A stretch of DNA of 64,000 nt, from the NCBI RefSeq assembly GCF_029852145.1, contig NC_079974.1:21616082-21680081 (forward strand). The letters are read 5' to 3'. The notes beneath the pieces are model-generated. The model saw only the letters and a list, made by a program, of their open reading frames with translations, was not told the origin of the DNA and did no database searches. The stretch comes from Microplitis mediator (Eukaryota > Arthropoda > Insecta > Hymenoptera > Braconidae). A program made the position numbers and the translations under genes. The stretch's first letter is position 1. Each line of letters opens with the position of its first letter. This document shows positions 11,447 through 23,541 of this stretch, piece by piece.

Positions 11447-12321
11447 TCCCGAGTCGAAATATTGGACGTAAGTTGAACGTTCTTAACGTTTTAAACGTGA
11501 ATTGAACGTTTTGAAAGTTAATTGAACAATTTTTTTGTATTTTGGTTCGTAAAAAATTGGTAATATCACGAGTTATGATTTTAGTTTAATGATAACATTA
11601 ATTAATTTATTTCAATATTTGTAATGACAATTTTCATTACCTTGATATCATAATATATGAAATGATATAATAGTGTTACACGGAAAAAAAAAATTAGTAA
11701 ATATTACTGAGATTCTCGTCAACAGCGCGCCTAGACCGAATCTCAGTAAATTTTACTGAGTAGAACGTAAGAAATTAATAACAGATGCATTTTTTTGACA
11801 AGTGTCTTGTAGTTTTTTAAGGTTTAAGTAGTAATTTTAAATAGTCAAGCAGTATATTTCAACGATTAACTGTTAATTATAGCAGTTTAAACATTAAAAT
11901 CATAATTTTACTGATTGAAACGACATTAGTTATTGAACATAACATAAATAATTAGAAGTTGAACTACAATTATTGTCAATCATTTTTTTCCGTGATAGAT
12001 AGAAGTATGAAACTGAAAAAAATTTTTTTTCAAAATACGAATTTTTTATTTAAGAGCCAGAAAGGCGGACGACAAAATTTTAGGGAATTGACGTGATTAT
12101 AATCCAGGGGTACAAAATCGATGAAAAAAATTTTTTGGTATGCTTATGTTTTCTTATTGTAAGTCTAAATAGGTTTTAGTTAAGTTTTCGATTTATGATA
12201 CTCCAATCTACGTTTTGAATAAGTTGAAAGCTGTCAAATTGACTTTTTAATGTCCAAAACGTTCAAATTACGTTAAAAACGTTGAAAACGTTCAATTTAC
12301 GTCTAATATTTTGACTCAGGA
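11447..12321. mobile_element. 875-bp MITE with TA duplication and confirmed empty site
   Basis: The ends TCCCGAGTCGAAATATTGGA and (inverted) TCCTGAGTCAAAATATTAGA are followed on both sides by repeats of AACGTT (TTGAACGTT, AAACGTT). TA flanks it at 11445-11446 and 12322-12323. The intact host copy at about 15604-15612 reads AAAAGTATACC, a single TA, giving a direct empty-site comparison. Confidence 0.85.
11679..11994. mobile_element. CACGGAAAAA-ended MITE nested inside the 875-bp MITE
   Basis: Ends are CACGGAAAAAAAAAA and TTTTTTTCCGTG. Inside, TTACTGAGATTC and GAATCTCAGTAA form a small hairpin at about 11704-11750. The flanks are TA on the left and AT on the right, so the duplication is not clean. 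Confidence 0.6.
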
Positions 12322-12415
12322 TACCACTGTTTGAATTAGTGTCATACTTTTCACTAGTAAACAGTGAATAGTCACTATTTTCACAGTTTCAAATTTAAGA
12401 GATTAGTAATTTTTT

Positions 12416-14887
12416 GGACTAAAGTTATCACCAGATTTTTAAACTAAAAATCTAATAGATATTTACCGCTGGGTTTATGTATAAATTATTAGCAGTCATC
12501 AAAATAATTTAGTCGCTTAAAAATAATCCGTGTATTTATGCCAGCCATTTAATAAGTGAATTAAAAAATTATTAATTTCTAGTAATAATATAAATAAGTT
12601 TATAAGTAATGTAAATTTTATAATATAGCTCGAGGGGAGGGAAAGATAATTATCATTTACGGCATTTTAAATGACTGTTTAAGGCCAAAATAAAATTAAA
12701 CTACCCTCTATGTACATAAACCCTCCCCCTTCCTCACTAAAACTATTTCGATATGTTTAGATGTGGTTTAATACTCATGTGAGTCGTAAAAATTCAAATT
12801 TTTACTCAACTGATATACATTTTATCGTTTTGCTCGTTCGTATTCCAAGACTATGTCGCAGCATTTCTATAAATATATATACAGACATCCACAGCTTGAA
12901 GTCATATACTTGAGTAACCGAGTGTTGCATTCGTTGTCCCATTGTTCGTTTTTTTCTTCTTCTTCTCCTTTTTTTTAAAAAATGGAACTCGTACTCTCAT
13001 TCACGTCGTTCCCTTTTAGCGATCCGGGAATTTAATCTTCTGCGCACCTGCAATGAGCAGCTTGGAACTACTGTACAGGGCATAGGTAACTAAGGACACC
13101 TAACTATATATACATGTGTGTGGGTGTAAGTAAATGTATGTATGATAGTCCTGAGAGGGCTGGAAGCCGATTAAATGACACTCAGGGGTGCTTTGATGAA
13201 TCCTCGACCTTGACGGAACTTATGATCGACCCGAGTGACCTAAATAAAGGTGTAAATACTATCTCTCAAGGGTTTTACTGGTTAAAAGAGTAGGCTCAGA
13301 TGTATAACCACCTCAGACTAATTATGTTCTTTCATTATTTTTAAACACTTTAGCGCTCATTTATTTTTTATAGTCACACTTTCTTTTTTTATTTATTTTA
13401 TCTTGTAATGTCTTTAGTACTGGACTATTTAATATTTATCTTTCCTGAGGGATTTATCTAGTAGATCTAGTATCTACCCTACAATCTTATAAATATTAAT
13501 TTTATTACGGTGATTTTAAATTTATTTATTATGTCCGACATATTTTTTTTTAAACACTAGATTGGGGTGGAATAGAGGGTTAATAGTGTTAATATTTTTT
13601 GACTAATATGTAAAATAAAACTTCAATCTCGATTAATTCGAATAGAAATTTCTTCAAATTCCTTTGCTAATTAAAAATAAAAATCCGCATTTATTAAATA
13701 AAAAATATATGAAATAATTTAATTTATTTCTGTGCAATGAAATGAATAAAAAAAATTTAATATTAAAAATTATAAATTGGAAATTAGTATCGAAAATCCG
13801 TAAAAAGCCTTTGGCTAATTTTTTTTATATGCAATTGTGTTAATTAAATTTAAATTCAATGCTACGTTAATTATGATTCGGATTTTTTTAAAGTTACAAA
13901 ACGAATCATCCTGAACGTGTTTCATTTTATTTTTATTTAATTAAATTTAAAAGACTAAAAAAAAAAATTACGCGTATAATTAAATGAGAAGCAAAAAGGA
14001 ATATATCTATATATATACGTATGCATAGAGAAGATAAAAAAAAATACGAGCTAATTGACTTTTATGTTTTACAGTACAATTTTATTTATAATTATACGTA
14101 TCCGCTATACGTGTCCTTCAACATATGTGACAACTAACGTGATATATATTTAATGTGGGCGTAGTATAGTGTGTGATCATAAAATTTATTTGTTAGTTGT
14201 GCCTTCGCTCTCCGCTGTGCATAAAATCCACATGAACGCATTTATGTGTGTGCTTATATTCGCAGGATAACGAAGTTGTTGATACAAGACGCGAAAAGCT
14301 CGGCACGTGCGAGTATAAATGAGATTAACTGGGGCTACTTGTCCACACATACTACATTTTGTACCCGGTTTGCTTCCTATATCTTCTTTTTGTATAATAG
14401 AATATTTAGCGTATGAAAAATTTTTAAAATTCATTATTTTACAGTACACTGTTAAAAATAATTTTAAAATTACAATACAAAAGGAATTGAATTTTCATAA
14501 CTAGATATTTGAATTGTATTTTCAATGAAAAAAGCTTCAAATTTAATATACGTAATTTAATAATCAAGTTGGTATTCAAAATTAAGAAAAAAAAATATGA
14601 ATTTTAATAAACGTACTTAAAATTTATACTTGATTTTCAAATTTTCAAAGCTAGTATTGAAAATTCTAAAACATATATTGAATTTAAAAAATTCTATTTG
14701 AAATTTCATAATACTTATTTGAAAATCCAAAGTATTAATTTGAAAATTCAAAAACGTATATTTTAAATTCTATATGAATTTAGTAATGAAATTTTAAGCA
14801 AAAATGGATGTGTTTATTGCGTTATATACAATCTTTGAAAATTCAAACAATTTTTTTTACAGTGTATGCAAATTTTAGTCGGTTTCA
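12416..14887. other. Intergenic or intronic DNA, with one weak exon candidate
   Basis: The stretch is mostly AT-rich. At about 14264 an acceptor-like run ending in ATTCGCAG precedes a GC-richer stretch to about 14380. One frame there stays open for about 50 codons, but it has no recognised domain and no supporting donor. Bases 14500-14870 are filled with AAATTC/GAATTT-rich low-complexity DNA. The GC-richer patch at 13140-13260 has no coding signal I can support. Confidence 0.35.
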
Positions 14888-15530
14888 AAAATTTTAAACT
14901 CTAATTAATTTATTTTTTAAACTTCCCGCTAAGAAAATTTCAAATTTTCAAAAAAAGGGAAGTTATTGTTTTCGGTCCGATTTTCGAAAATTGAGTTTTC
15001 ATCAGATGTCGACGTTTTGAGGTCCTAGGAAGCTATTCTGACTATTCCCGAATGGACGTTCGTGCGTATGTGTGTGTGTGATCTTTTTTTTGTCCGACGA
15101 TATCTTTGGAACGAATCAACCGATTTGAACGTACTTGGTGGCAATCGAAAGAGTTCACCAAAACTTAAAACTGGTTACATTTTGGGGTGAATCGGGCAAG
15201 TGGTTTACAAGTTATACGAAAAATGAAAATAAAAAACTTTTGGGGTTTTTGGTTTTTTGCATATAACTTATAAACCACTTGCCCGATTCACCCCAAAATG
15301 TAACCAGTTTTAAGTTTTGTTGAACCCTTTCGATTGTCACCAAGAACGTTCAAATCGGTTTATTCGTTCCAAAGATATCGTCGGACAAAAATTATAGTTT
15401 TTCAGTGAAGGTACGTTTTATCGGCTTACAAAATTTGTTAGCTCGACGAGCTCAAAAATTTACAAGTAATAATGTTTCTGAGCTCCCTGAGCTCGAAAAC
15501 AGCGGGAAGTTTTTGGGCTGGCCCGCACTC
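14888..15530. mobile_element. Fold-back repeat element with CTTCCCGCT ends
   Basis: The element runs from AACTTCCCGCT at about 14919 to AGCGGGAAGTTTTTGGGCTG at 15501-15520. It contains a strong hairpin: 15091-15230 pairs with 15261-15390. Matching words are GTCCGACGATATCTTTGGAA, GTTACATTTTGGGGTGAATC and ATCGGGCAAGTGGTTTA. Its outer sequence recurs at 6970-7020. It is non-coding. Confidence 0.75.
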
Positions 15531-15690
15531 TCTGAAAACGAATTAGTGAAAATCACGTGACAATCACTATTTGGCAGTGAATAGTCACTTATTGCTAGTG
15601 AAAAGTATACCACTGTTTGAATTAGTGACATACTTTTCACTAGTAAACAGTGAATAGTCACTATTTTCACTGTTTCAAATTTACGAGAGC
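15530..15690. mobile_element. Uninterrupted copy of the small AGTGAATAGTCAC element
   Basis: About 160 bp, matching the split copy at 11366-12415. It serves as the empty-site reference for the 875-bp MITE. It directly abuts the fold-back element. Confidence 0.8.
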
Positions 15691-18600
15691 AGGCTCAGGC
15701 GGTATTCAGATTTTTTTTACTACAAAAAATTACTAATTTATTATTATTATTGTCATTAATTCGTGCATTTATGAGTGTTTAATTTATTATGGAGGTCACG
15801 TATTGAATGAAAGCGGATGTAAATCCCCACAAAATAAAACTGATATGTTTATCGTGGGTTGAAGGGTTAATTCAGATAATCTCTACTTCACCTTTTCTAT
15901 TTTTTTTTTTTTGTTGGATCACGTTTGAATAGACCGGTACGGAATTACGATCGACAGAATGATATAAGTAAAAACGAAATAAATTTTTTTACTTTTACTC
16001 GGGTATTTTATACTGACGAAGGAATACGGCATTATCATAGATATTGGCCGCATCCTTGAGTTTATAAATAATAAAAAAATAAAAAAATAAAAAAAAAATC
16101 GATAACGAAAAGACCAGAATGTTTTCCTAAAAAAATAAATAAGAAGAAATGGCTATTATTGTTATTATTGTTTTTATGACGTGAAACAGTAAATTAGTAT
16201 TTTTTGTTTGTTAATAAAAGCGGTGTTTATTTTTGAGATAAAAATAGTGTAAGAATAATAGGGAAAGTAAAAAATAAAAGCAAGTGTGAGAGTTACGATT
16301 AAAAGTAAAAAAATTATTTTTTTATTTCAACACCCGAGATTTCCCTCGACGAACTTTAATGAAAGCATCTCATCTTTCTTTTTCTCTGCATAATAAAAAA
16401 TATAACTTTATCCGTTTCTTTTATTCTTCATTTGCGTTTGTTTCATATTTTAGTTTTTACTTCATCGTATTTTTTTTTTTTTTCTTTGGTATGGACATTC
16501 ATAACTTTGGAGTAATGGTGATTAAGAATTAAAAAGATTTTTTAATAAACATTTACTTTTTATTTACGACTTTATTAATTTTATTAATACAAATTTTTTA
16601 ATTCATTGAAAAAATTTTTTTCACTGTCTCTTTAGTTTTCAAAAAAAGTTTAATATGTTTTTGAATCCTACTTAATCAGTTATTAGGAAATTTTGCATTG
16701 GAAATAAATTTTAACACAACCAAAAAATTTTCTAATTCCCATACAAAGTCGCCGAGCTTCGAAATTTTCCCATAGATCGGCCGATGCCTGGTTTACAATG
16801 ATTGGCCAATAAATGGCTAACTATACTGGCCCGTGCATGGTGAATCATTGGCAGCCGTCTTTTTGTTTATAAAAACGGCGCGCAATTAACTGCCGTTCGT
16901 TGACCAACGGTTTGATCGAGTGCTCTTGATACCAAGCTTTGGCCGATGATTGATTGCCACGATTGGCCAATGCTTGGCATACCGTTATCATCCGATATTT
17001 AGCCGATCTTCAGCCGATGCTCGAAAATTGGCAGCCATTCACAACCCAGTAATGGGCCGATTCTTTTTTTTTTTTGAATGGGTTTTATGAAAAAATCTAA
17101 GAACTGTCTATATTTTTAACAAAAATCAATCAGAATCGATATTATCTATTTTCTATTAAAATACTTCTTCAGCAAATCAACTGTTGCCGTCAAAAAAAAA
17201 TTCACTCAGACGAACTTCGAAATTAGAGACGTTCTGAATTTTCATAGGAATATTGAAAAATCTCTGGAAAATTTCAAATTTTTTTATTTCACCGCCTAAT
17301 TTAACCCATAGTTTATTGATGGCTGTATTTTTTTAATAATGAGGTTTTACCAAATTTCGGAATTGTCATGAATTTTGAATTTCCTGTTGAAGTTTTTTCA
17401 AACTTTTTTTAACACACGCGTAGTTAATTATAGAAGTCAACATTAAAAAAAAAAATTTTTAATTGAAAATGACAAATACTGATATTACAGAATTGTCACA
17501 AGTAACGAGAGATTTAATTCATTTGATAAGCAATTAAAAAAAAAAAATTAGCACTGAGTAGGGAGCCAGATTGTGGGTATCAACTCACATTTTAAAAGTA
17601 TTTTTAAAATTTCATATTTTTGTAAGTATATTTGTAAATATATTTCATAAATAACTTAAACTCAGTCATATCTATGTTTCATTTTATGTGACAAGAATTT
17701 ATTTTCTCACCAAGAGGGCCATTATTCTTTCAGTATTCGAGTTCAGTAACTCTTTTTTTTTTAACCTCATGATAAAGCAACTGTAGAATTACTTCTTCTC
17801 CATTGTGTGAATGTCTAACAAAAAATAAAGTTATAAAAAATAAGTAGTCACAAAAATATATCTAACTTTTTCGAATTTATTTTTGCGCTGACAAAAATGG
17901 GCCTAGAATCAAAAATTTAAAAAATTGATTCTTAAAAAATTTTAGCGGTTTTAATTCTTTAGCTGATTTAATTTTCTAATTTAATTGTTTTTGTGTAGTA
18001 GTTAATTTGTCCACTTAATTACATCATCTCAATTCAAGTGCAATACCAGAAGTAGCAGCAGTAGAAGCAATAGCGGAGTTGCTCTTAATTTCTTGTTCTC
18101 TCTTGAGCCTTCACATGTAGCTAACTGCACTTGTAGTTAAACTCGTGTAATTCTTAAGACACTACAACTTAAGGGTTTGCTTGAGGATTGCCCAGAATTA
18201 ACGAGAATTAACTTTACTTAAGAATTAAAAAAACCTCAATTGAAAACGCGGAAAAAAAATCCTTAAGACCACGGATTTAAGATCGATATTTTCTAATGAC
18301 TAAAAATCTACGAGAGCTATTGATTGTATCGGTTGTGATTTTTGACAAAATAAATAAATCGGTTAATTGATTTTTGGTCAATAAATGCAACCAATTAAAT
18401 TTCTCGTCCCAACTGATTATTTTCTCGAAAAAATTTCTTTAAATTGATAATCTCTAGTAATTTTGATGATTTTGTTACTGAACACCAATTTTTTTTTTTT
18501 TTTTTTATAAACTTCTTATACTAAAATTAAATGAACGGAAATAATTAACGTCTGTAATAATAAATGTAATAAAAAAAAATATTTTATTAGTGACATATAC

Positions 18601-18713
18601 AACTTATGAAAATTGAACCTTCTAAATATTTAAATTAATAATCAATAATTATTTATTTAAATGAAGACTTGATTTAAAGAGTAGGATTCTGTATATTTGA
18701 GAAAATAAAAATT
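15691..18713. other. AT-rich non-coding DNA with a GGCCGAT-rich patch
   Basis: No gene is supported. Bases 16790-17060 are GC-richer and packed with TTGGCCAAT, GGCCGAT and TTGGCAGCC words. This resembles in style, but is not identical to, the CTTGGCC arrays at 20.2-22.2 kb. The rest is poly-A/T-rich. Confidence 0.45.
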
Positions 18714-19516
18714 TCAATAATCATATCCGTCGTGACTCATAGGGAAGGCTATGCAACCTTTTTGATAATTTTCAGCCCTGGTTATACATTTCATCACATG
18801 ATCGTTTAACTCACAACAATCTCTATGACGAGTACACTATAAAAAAAAAAGTATTATTTACTCAATTGATATTTAAAAAAAAAATTTTCTTAATTAATTT
18901 CCACACTGTAAAAAATCACCGGGGTAAGTCCAAGCGGTGTAGGTGTTAAAATTATCGGTGTTAAATTTACCCCCGAAAGCGGTGTGAAAATAACGACGCC
19001 ACCGGTGTAAATATTGTAGACCGGTGTTAAAATAAGGCAGCCGCCGGTGTAAATATTCTTTACCGGTGTCAAAATATTTTACTTTGTGAATATTTTTACT
19101 TACTTGATCACTATACTTGTTAATAAATCATATTTTTTTATGAATTTTCATAAAGAACTGACATTTTTTGTGTTTTATAATCTTTAAAGTTAATACTCCA
19201 AGCGGACGCTATTTACCCCGCTTTTACACCGATTACCTCGCATTTACACCGGTTTTACTCCACTTTTACACCGGTTACCCCGCTTTAACACCGGTATTTT
19301 TAACACCGGTGTATTACTCCTCCTGCACCGGTGTAATTTCATTTTTACACCGGGCGGAGTTAAAACGAGTCCATTTTTAACACCGCTCTTTTTACAGTGC
19401 ATTAATGAAAGTATACTTACGATTTCATTAGGTTTTTTACATCCACCCCGCGAACAAGCGTTCGTCGAAACTACGACAATACCAATTATTAGAATTACAA
19501 AAAATTTTATCGACAT
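18714..19516 (-). CDS. Small secreted cysteine-rich protein, two exons, knottin-like spacing
   Basis: Exon 1 is 19421-19516 and exon 2 is 18714-18836. The intron (18837-19420) has a GTAAGT donor and an ATAG acceptor, and both exons are in phase 0. The product is about 72 residues. It opens with a hydrophobic signal peptide (about residues 1-20, rich in I, V and F) ending in a cleavage-like STNA. The mature part has cysteines spaced C-x4-C-x6-C-x5-CC-x8-C-x10-C. The last six fit an inhibitor-cystine-knot style pattern (C, C, CC, C, C), a scaffold used by secreted peptides such as protease inhibitors, antimicrobial peptides and venom components. I do not recognise the exact family and cannot tell which role applies. 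The intron contains a complete MITE. The short exons and splice sites are inferred by eye. Confidence 0.7.
18904..19399. mobile_element. MITE built from ACCGGTGT words, in the intron of the cysteine-rich gene
   Basis: Ends are CACTGTAAAAAATCACCGG and the inverse TTTTTACAGTG. CA flanks both sides. The body repeats ACCGGTGT/ACACCGGT many times in both orientations around an AT-rich middle (about 19070-19195), so the two halves can fold on each other. It shares its terminal CACTGTAAAAAATCA with the MITE at 29369-30042, although the bodies differ. Confidence 0.8.
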
Positions 19517-20212
19517 TTTTCGTGAGTTGAGATTTAGATCAGGTTTGAAATCGAAAAAAAAAATTTTAAATAAATAAATTTCGTAGTTGGTCGCCGAGAA
19601 GAATGTGATCGGTAGGTAGTTTTGGAAATGACTAGTTTTTAATTAAAAAATCGAGTTAATATACCGGGAAGGTGGTAAGTGATAGAGATAAGAATTTCTA
19701 CGCAACTCGACTAATTTTTATTAAATCTATTTTTTATATAAATGATAATTTTTTATAGCCGAGTGAATGCACAGACTAATTATAGTTATTTTTAAGTGGA
19801 ATTTTTTAAGTTATTTTTATAAAGTTTTATTAGACGTTAGAACATTCAAGGTCATTTTAATTGAGGAGATAATAAAGTTTCCATTCGGAGTTGATGAGCT
19901 GTAATTATATCAATATATTTAACGGCTGTAATGTACTAATAATAGATCGTTGAATTAAGTTTTTTAGGGGGTTGCTAAATTTGTAACATGGTGATAGTTT
20001 TGAATTCACAAATTATATGAGTTAAGATTCAAACGAAATTCTAATGGAAACTCGGTTATGGCTCGCGGAATTTTTCGAAATAAATTTTTCTGTTTCAGGT
20101 AAAGATGGATAGCAATCGATTATAATTAAATTATTGGGTCAGAATGTAGGAAGAATTGTTAGGGTCGTTTTTGACGATTTTTTTTTTGCCAGATAATCGA
20201 AAAAAAGGGTTT
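19517..20212. other. Upstream region of the cysteine-rich gene
   Basis: This holds the likely promoter of the minus-strand cysteine-rich gene. TATATAA-like sequence at about 19735-19742 is too far from the start to be called with confidence. No other gene is seen. Confidence 0.35.
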
Positions 20213-20280
20213 CCCAGGTAGGAATCGCCAAGGCTGACCATAGGCCGAGCCTTGGCCCTGTTGTCACTTGCCAAGCTTCG

Positions 20281-20605
20281 GCAGCTGACCATTGGCCCAA
20301 GCCTCGGCCAGGGCTTGGCCCAATGGTTTGATTACGTTAAGCCAAGTCTTGGCAGCTAACCATTGGCCCAAGTCTAGGCCGAGGCTTGGTCCAATGGTTT
20401 CGTTTAATTAAGCCGAGCCTTGGGTGGTGACCATTGGCCCGAGCCTCGGCCAGGGCCAGGCCTGATAGTTTAATTTTGGTTAAATCGAGCCTTGGCCGCT
20501 GACCATTGGCCCAAGGATCGGTCGAGGCTGGGTCCGATAGTTTAATTTTTGTCAAGCCGAGCCTTGGCAGCTGACCATTGGCCAATGCCTCAGCATGGGT
20601 TAAAT
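20281..20605. repeat. Tandem array, 71-72 bp unit
   Basis: The landmark GCAGCTGACCATTGGCCC or a close variant recurs at 20281, 20352, 20423, 20495 and 20567. The spacings are 71, 71, 72 and 72 bases. Each unit contains GCCGAGCCTTGG and a CTCGGCC/GGCTTGG pair. The reverse-strand open frame across it is a by-product of the repeat. Confidence 0.85.
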
Positions 20606-20749
20606 TTTTATTTAATATTAAAATTATCAACTTTACATGTATCTGTATATATGTATATAGAAAAGACCAGGGCATAACGGTCTACCGAGTATACGATTAA
20701 TATCAAGAGTTGAAATTTTCAAAAAAGTAAAATTGTTTGATATACAATA

Positions 20750-21575
20750 ATTTTCATTTAATTAGTTATTGCTATGTACAAAACTTTAGTTAACATGAAA
20801 TTTTTATTTTCGGCGGGCGAAATGGGGTATCCTTTAAAAAAGTTGAAAAAAAAAATTTCTGAAAGTTAATCAAATTTCATTAAATTCAAATTTTTTATAT
20901 GTAATATACATAAAGAAAAATTACATTTCACATCATTGGTGGATACAAAGGCAAAAAAAAAATTTTTTTGTGGGGCAGAGAGGCCCCCCTCCAATAAATG
21001 ATAATTTTTTTTTTTTATTAAATCGTTTTCATCATTATGAATGTATTTCTTTCTCTTGACAATTATTTTTGGTTTTACAATACTCTAAAAAAATTTTTTT
21101 AGGTGTAATAAATCGTTTCCCTTCGATTAGCTTAATTACTAATTGTTATGTAATAAAAAAAAACAATTCTATATTTTTTATTTGTCATTATTGTGAACCC
21201 AAAAAACGTGTTTTTTGATTTTTTAGACTACAGATTATTTTGCATTATTTCAAAAATTTTATCAATCAAAAAATAAAATATTATTTTCGAATATTTTTAG
21301 TGGCCGAATTTGCCACAGCTATAGAGAATCAGCCGAAAAATGAATTAATATATTAAATTTTTTTTAATTTGACGATAAAAATATGAAAGAATCATTTATT
21401 CAGAATTTTTGGATGGTACATTTTGCCCCAGGTGTCATGCGTAGTGCTAAAAATGCGCAAATATATCGGATTTATAGCAATTAGACGAAAAAAAACATTT
21501 TTTTTTTTTTAATATTTTGGGGGTACTCCGTTTTGCCTACCCTACCCCTTTTGCCCCCCCCCCCTTCCCTAGTAG
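20750..21575. mobile_element. GGGCAAAACGGGATACCCC-type repeat fragment
   Basis: The left part (GGCGGGCGAAATGGGGTATCC at about 20812) and the right end (TTTTGCCCCCCCCCCCTTCCCTA at about 21550) resemble the interior and right end of the element at 43611-44740. A further fragment begins at about 22262 and runs to 22325. Non-coding. Confidence 0.5.
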
Positions 21576-21724
21576 TGCTAATAAAAATATGTCATTACTC
21601 ATCAGACAATTTTGTTCATTAAATAAAACTACAGTTCACCTCATCTTTACGATTTAATATTTTTGAATTAAATTGTATTTAAATAATTAACAAGCAAAAA
21701 AATCATGATTATTTGGACATCAGA

Positions 21725-21793
21725 TTTAGCACAGTGGATAGCGTCCCGGCCTAGTAATCAGAAGGATCTCAGTTCGAACCCCGGTAGCCCCCA
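21725..21793 (+). tRNA. tRNA-like sequence (Thr-AGT-like), pseudogene or SINE head
   Basis: An A-box-like TTAGCACAGTGGATAGCG (21725-21742), an anticodon loop CTAGTAA (21751-21757, anticodon AGT) and a B-box-like AGTTCGAACCC (21771-21781) occur in the right order and spacing. The 5' acceptor strand does not pair with the 3' strand (GTAGCCCCC), and the anticodon stem is weak. I therefore read it as a tRNA pseudogene or the tRNA-derived head of a SINE, not a working tRNA. Confidence 0.5.
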
Positions 21794-22202
21794 AATAATT
21801 TTATTCGTTATTTCCCATTAATTCAGTAATTAGTTAATTACACTCCAATGTGATGTCGATAAAAGTGTGATCAAACGTTTTTTTAATTATATTTATTAAT
21901 TTAAATAATAATATTTTAGATCGAGCATTGGGTGAGCCTTAGATTTTTTGCTACCCGAGGTTTGGCCGAGGCTTGATTTTTTGTTTCCCAAGCCTTGGCC
22001 AAGACTCAATTTTTTGTTTCCCAAGACTCGGCCGAGGCTTGATATTTCGTTCCCCAAGGCTGGGGACATTGTTATCATCCAAGGCTTGGACCAATCCTTG
22101 GCCCAATGCTCAGCCAAGGCACGTGCCAAGCCTTGCATAATCCTAGTGACGCTTGGCCAAGGCTTGGTCCAAACCTTGCCCAGTTGTTCTTTCCTACCTG
22201 GG

Positions 22203-23541
22203 TTAGAGTAGTGACCGGTTGATTTTAATTTTTTGGAAATTGTTTATTAGAACTAAAAAAATTTTTGGATTAGGCGAAGGGGGAGCAAAAGGGGGTAGGG
22301 TAGGCAAAACAGGATACCCCCCAAAATTTAATAATAAAAAGTTTTACATTTTAAATGGTTTTTAAACGTTCCAAAATCACTTTCGTAAATATCATTGAGC
22401 GTTATTTTTAATTGATTTTGTTAAACTTTTTCAAAAATCGATTGTCAGTTGAAAAATATTAATGACTTTTATTTTATGATAAAAACTATTAAAAATTTGT
22501 TTTCTCTTCGGCTTCGCCTCGGCCAAAAATTACATGCGATCTGAGTTCACATGTGACTTTTAGATGTAAAATGAGAAATCTACTTTTTCATTCAGATTAA
22601 GACTGATTAATTTTTTTTTTTTAATACAGTATAAAAAATTATTTTGTAAGTGGGTCTAATTATGAAGCCAACCGGTGATAAAAAATTTTTTTTTTAATTT
22701 TATTAAACTATTGAACCAACTTTCAACTGAAATTAAAAATAATAAATTTATCAGCTGTAACAAACATAAAAATGTTTTCGAGTTACAATACTAATTAAAA
22801 TTAAAACTTACCTCTGAGTTCAATTAACTATTTTGATAAGTGATTAATTTTTATCTTTAATGGCTAGTCAAAAAATTCCACAGTATTTAATTTTAAAAAA
22901 TTACTTTATTGTCTATTTTTTAATTTTTATATTTCCTGTTATCTTCCTTTTTTTCGTTATTATTATTATTTTTATGGTTCAGTCGTTGACTATTTTTTTT
23001 GCTCGGTATGTGATCAAAGCAAATCAACCCTCGTAATAATCGAAGTGGGTATGGCTTATGAGAGATGGCAACACGTGGTCGTGGAAAAATATAATGTAGT
23101 TTATCCACCCACGCACAACTCACGCAGAAAGTATTAATGTATAAAGTGAAAAGAAGATAAAAAATCTAAATATAGAGTATATATATTTATATATATACCC
23201 TTTGTTAAAAGTATATGTAGCTCATCTTGTAAGGTGTCTTTTATCCTTTATCCTGCATCCTGAATCCCTTTAATAGTCACCAAGACAGCGACCAAGTTAG
23301 ACACGGCTGGAAAAAAAATCTAACGTCCCTGTTACTAAATCTTCTTAAACGAGAAGCCAACAAGTCTGGAGGGCAAGAGAAATAACAAAAAAAGTTTTAT
23401 CTTTTCACGTATTTCATCTCGTTCTTGTATACCTCAATTACTCTTTAGTACCATTTCATCAAATTATAACTTTCATCCATTTGTCTCAGATATATTTAAT
23501 ATTTAAATTATAAAAATTATTTTTTTATCAATAATCGAGTA
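22203..23541. other. Non-coding DNA
   Basis: Contains the GGGCAAAAC-type fragment at 22262-22325. A moderately GC-rich patch at 22990-23130 sits beside TATATATTTATATATATA (about 23178-23196). A promoter is possible there, but there is no coding support. Confidence 0.35.

Larger units (their letters stand above)
11366..12415. mobile_element. Small repeat element split by a nested MITE
   Basis: The outer parts, 11366-11446 and 12322-12415, together match the uninterrupted copy at 15530-15690. Shared words are AACGAATTAGTGAAAATCAC, AGTGAATAGTCACTTATTG and CACTGTTTGAATTAGTG. The element is rich in AGTGAATAGTCAC/GTGACTATTCACT inverted words. It is non-coding. Confidence 0.8.
20213..22202. mobile_element. 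Element with CCCAGGTAGGAA inverted ends and CTTGGCC arrays
   Basis: CCCAGGTAGGAA at 20213-20224 is inverted exactly at 22191-22202. TT flanks both ends. Next to each end lies an array of CCAAGGCTTGGCC-type words (20225-20600 on the left, 21930-22190 on the right), so the sides can pair. The middle is AT-rich and carries a fragment of the GGGCAAAAC repeat (about 20750-21575) and a tRNA-like sequence (21725-21793), which suggests nesting. No transposase is seen. Confidence 0.65.

Noticed and set aside
20337..22211. Repetitive PRLG/AKALG-type frames
   Set aside because: They come from the 71-72-bp tandem units and CTTGGCC words of the element, not from a gene.
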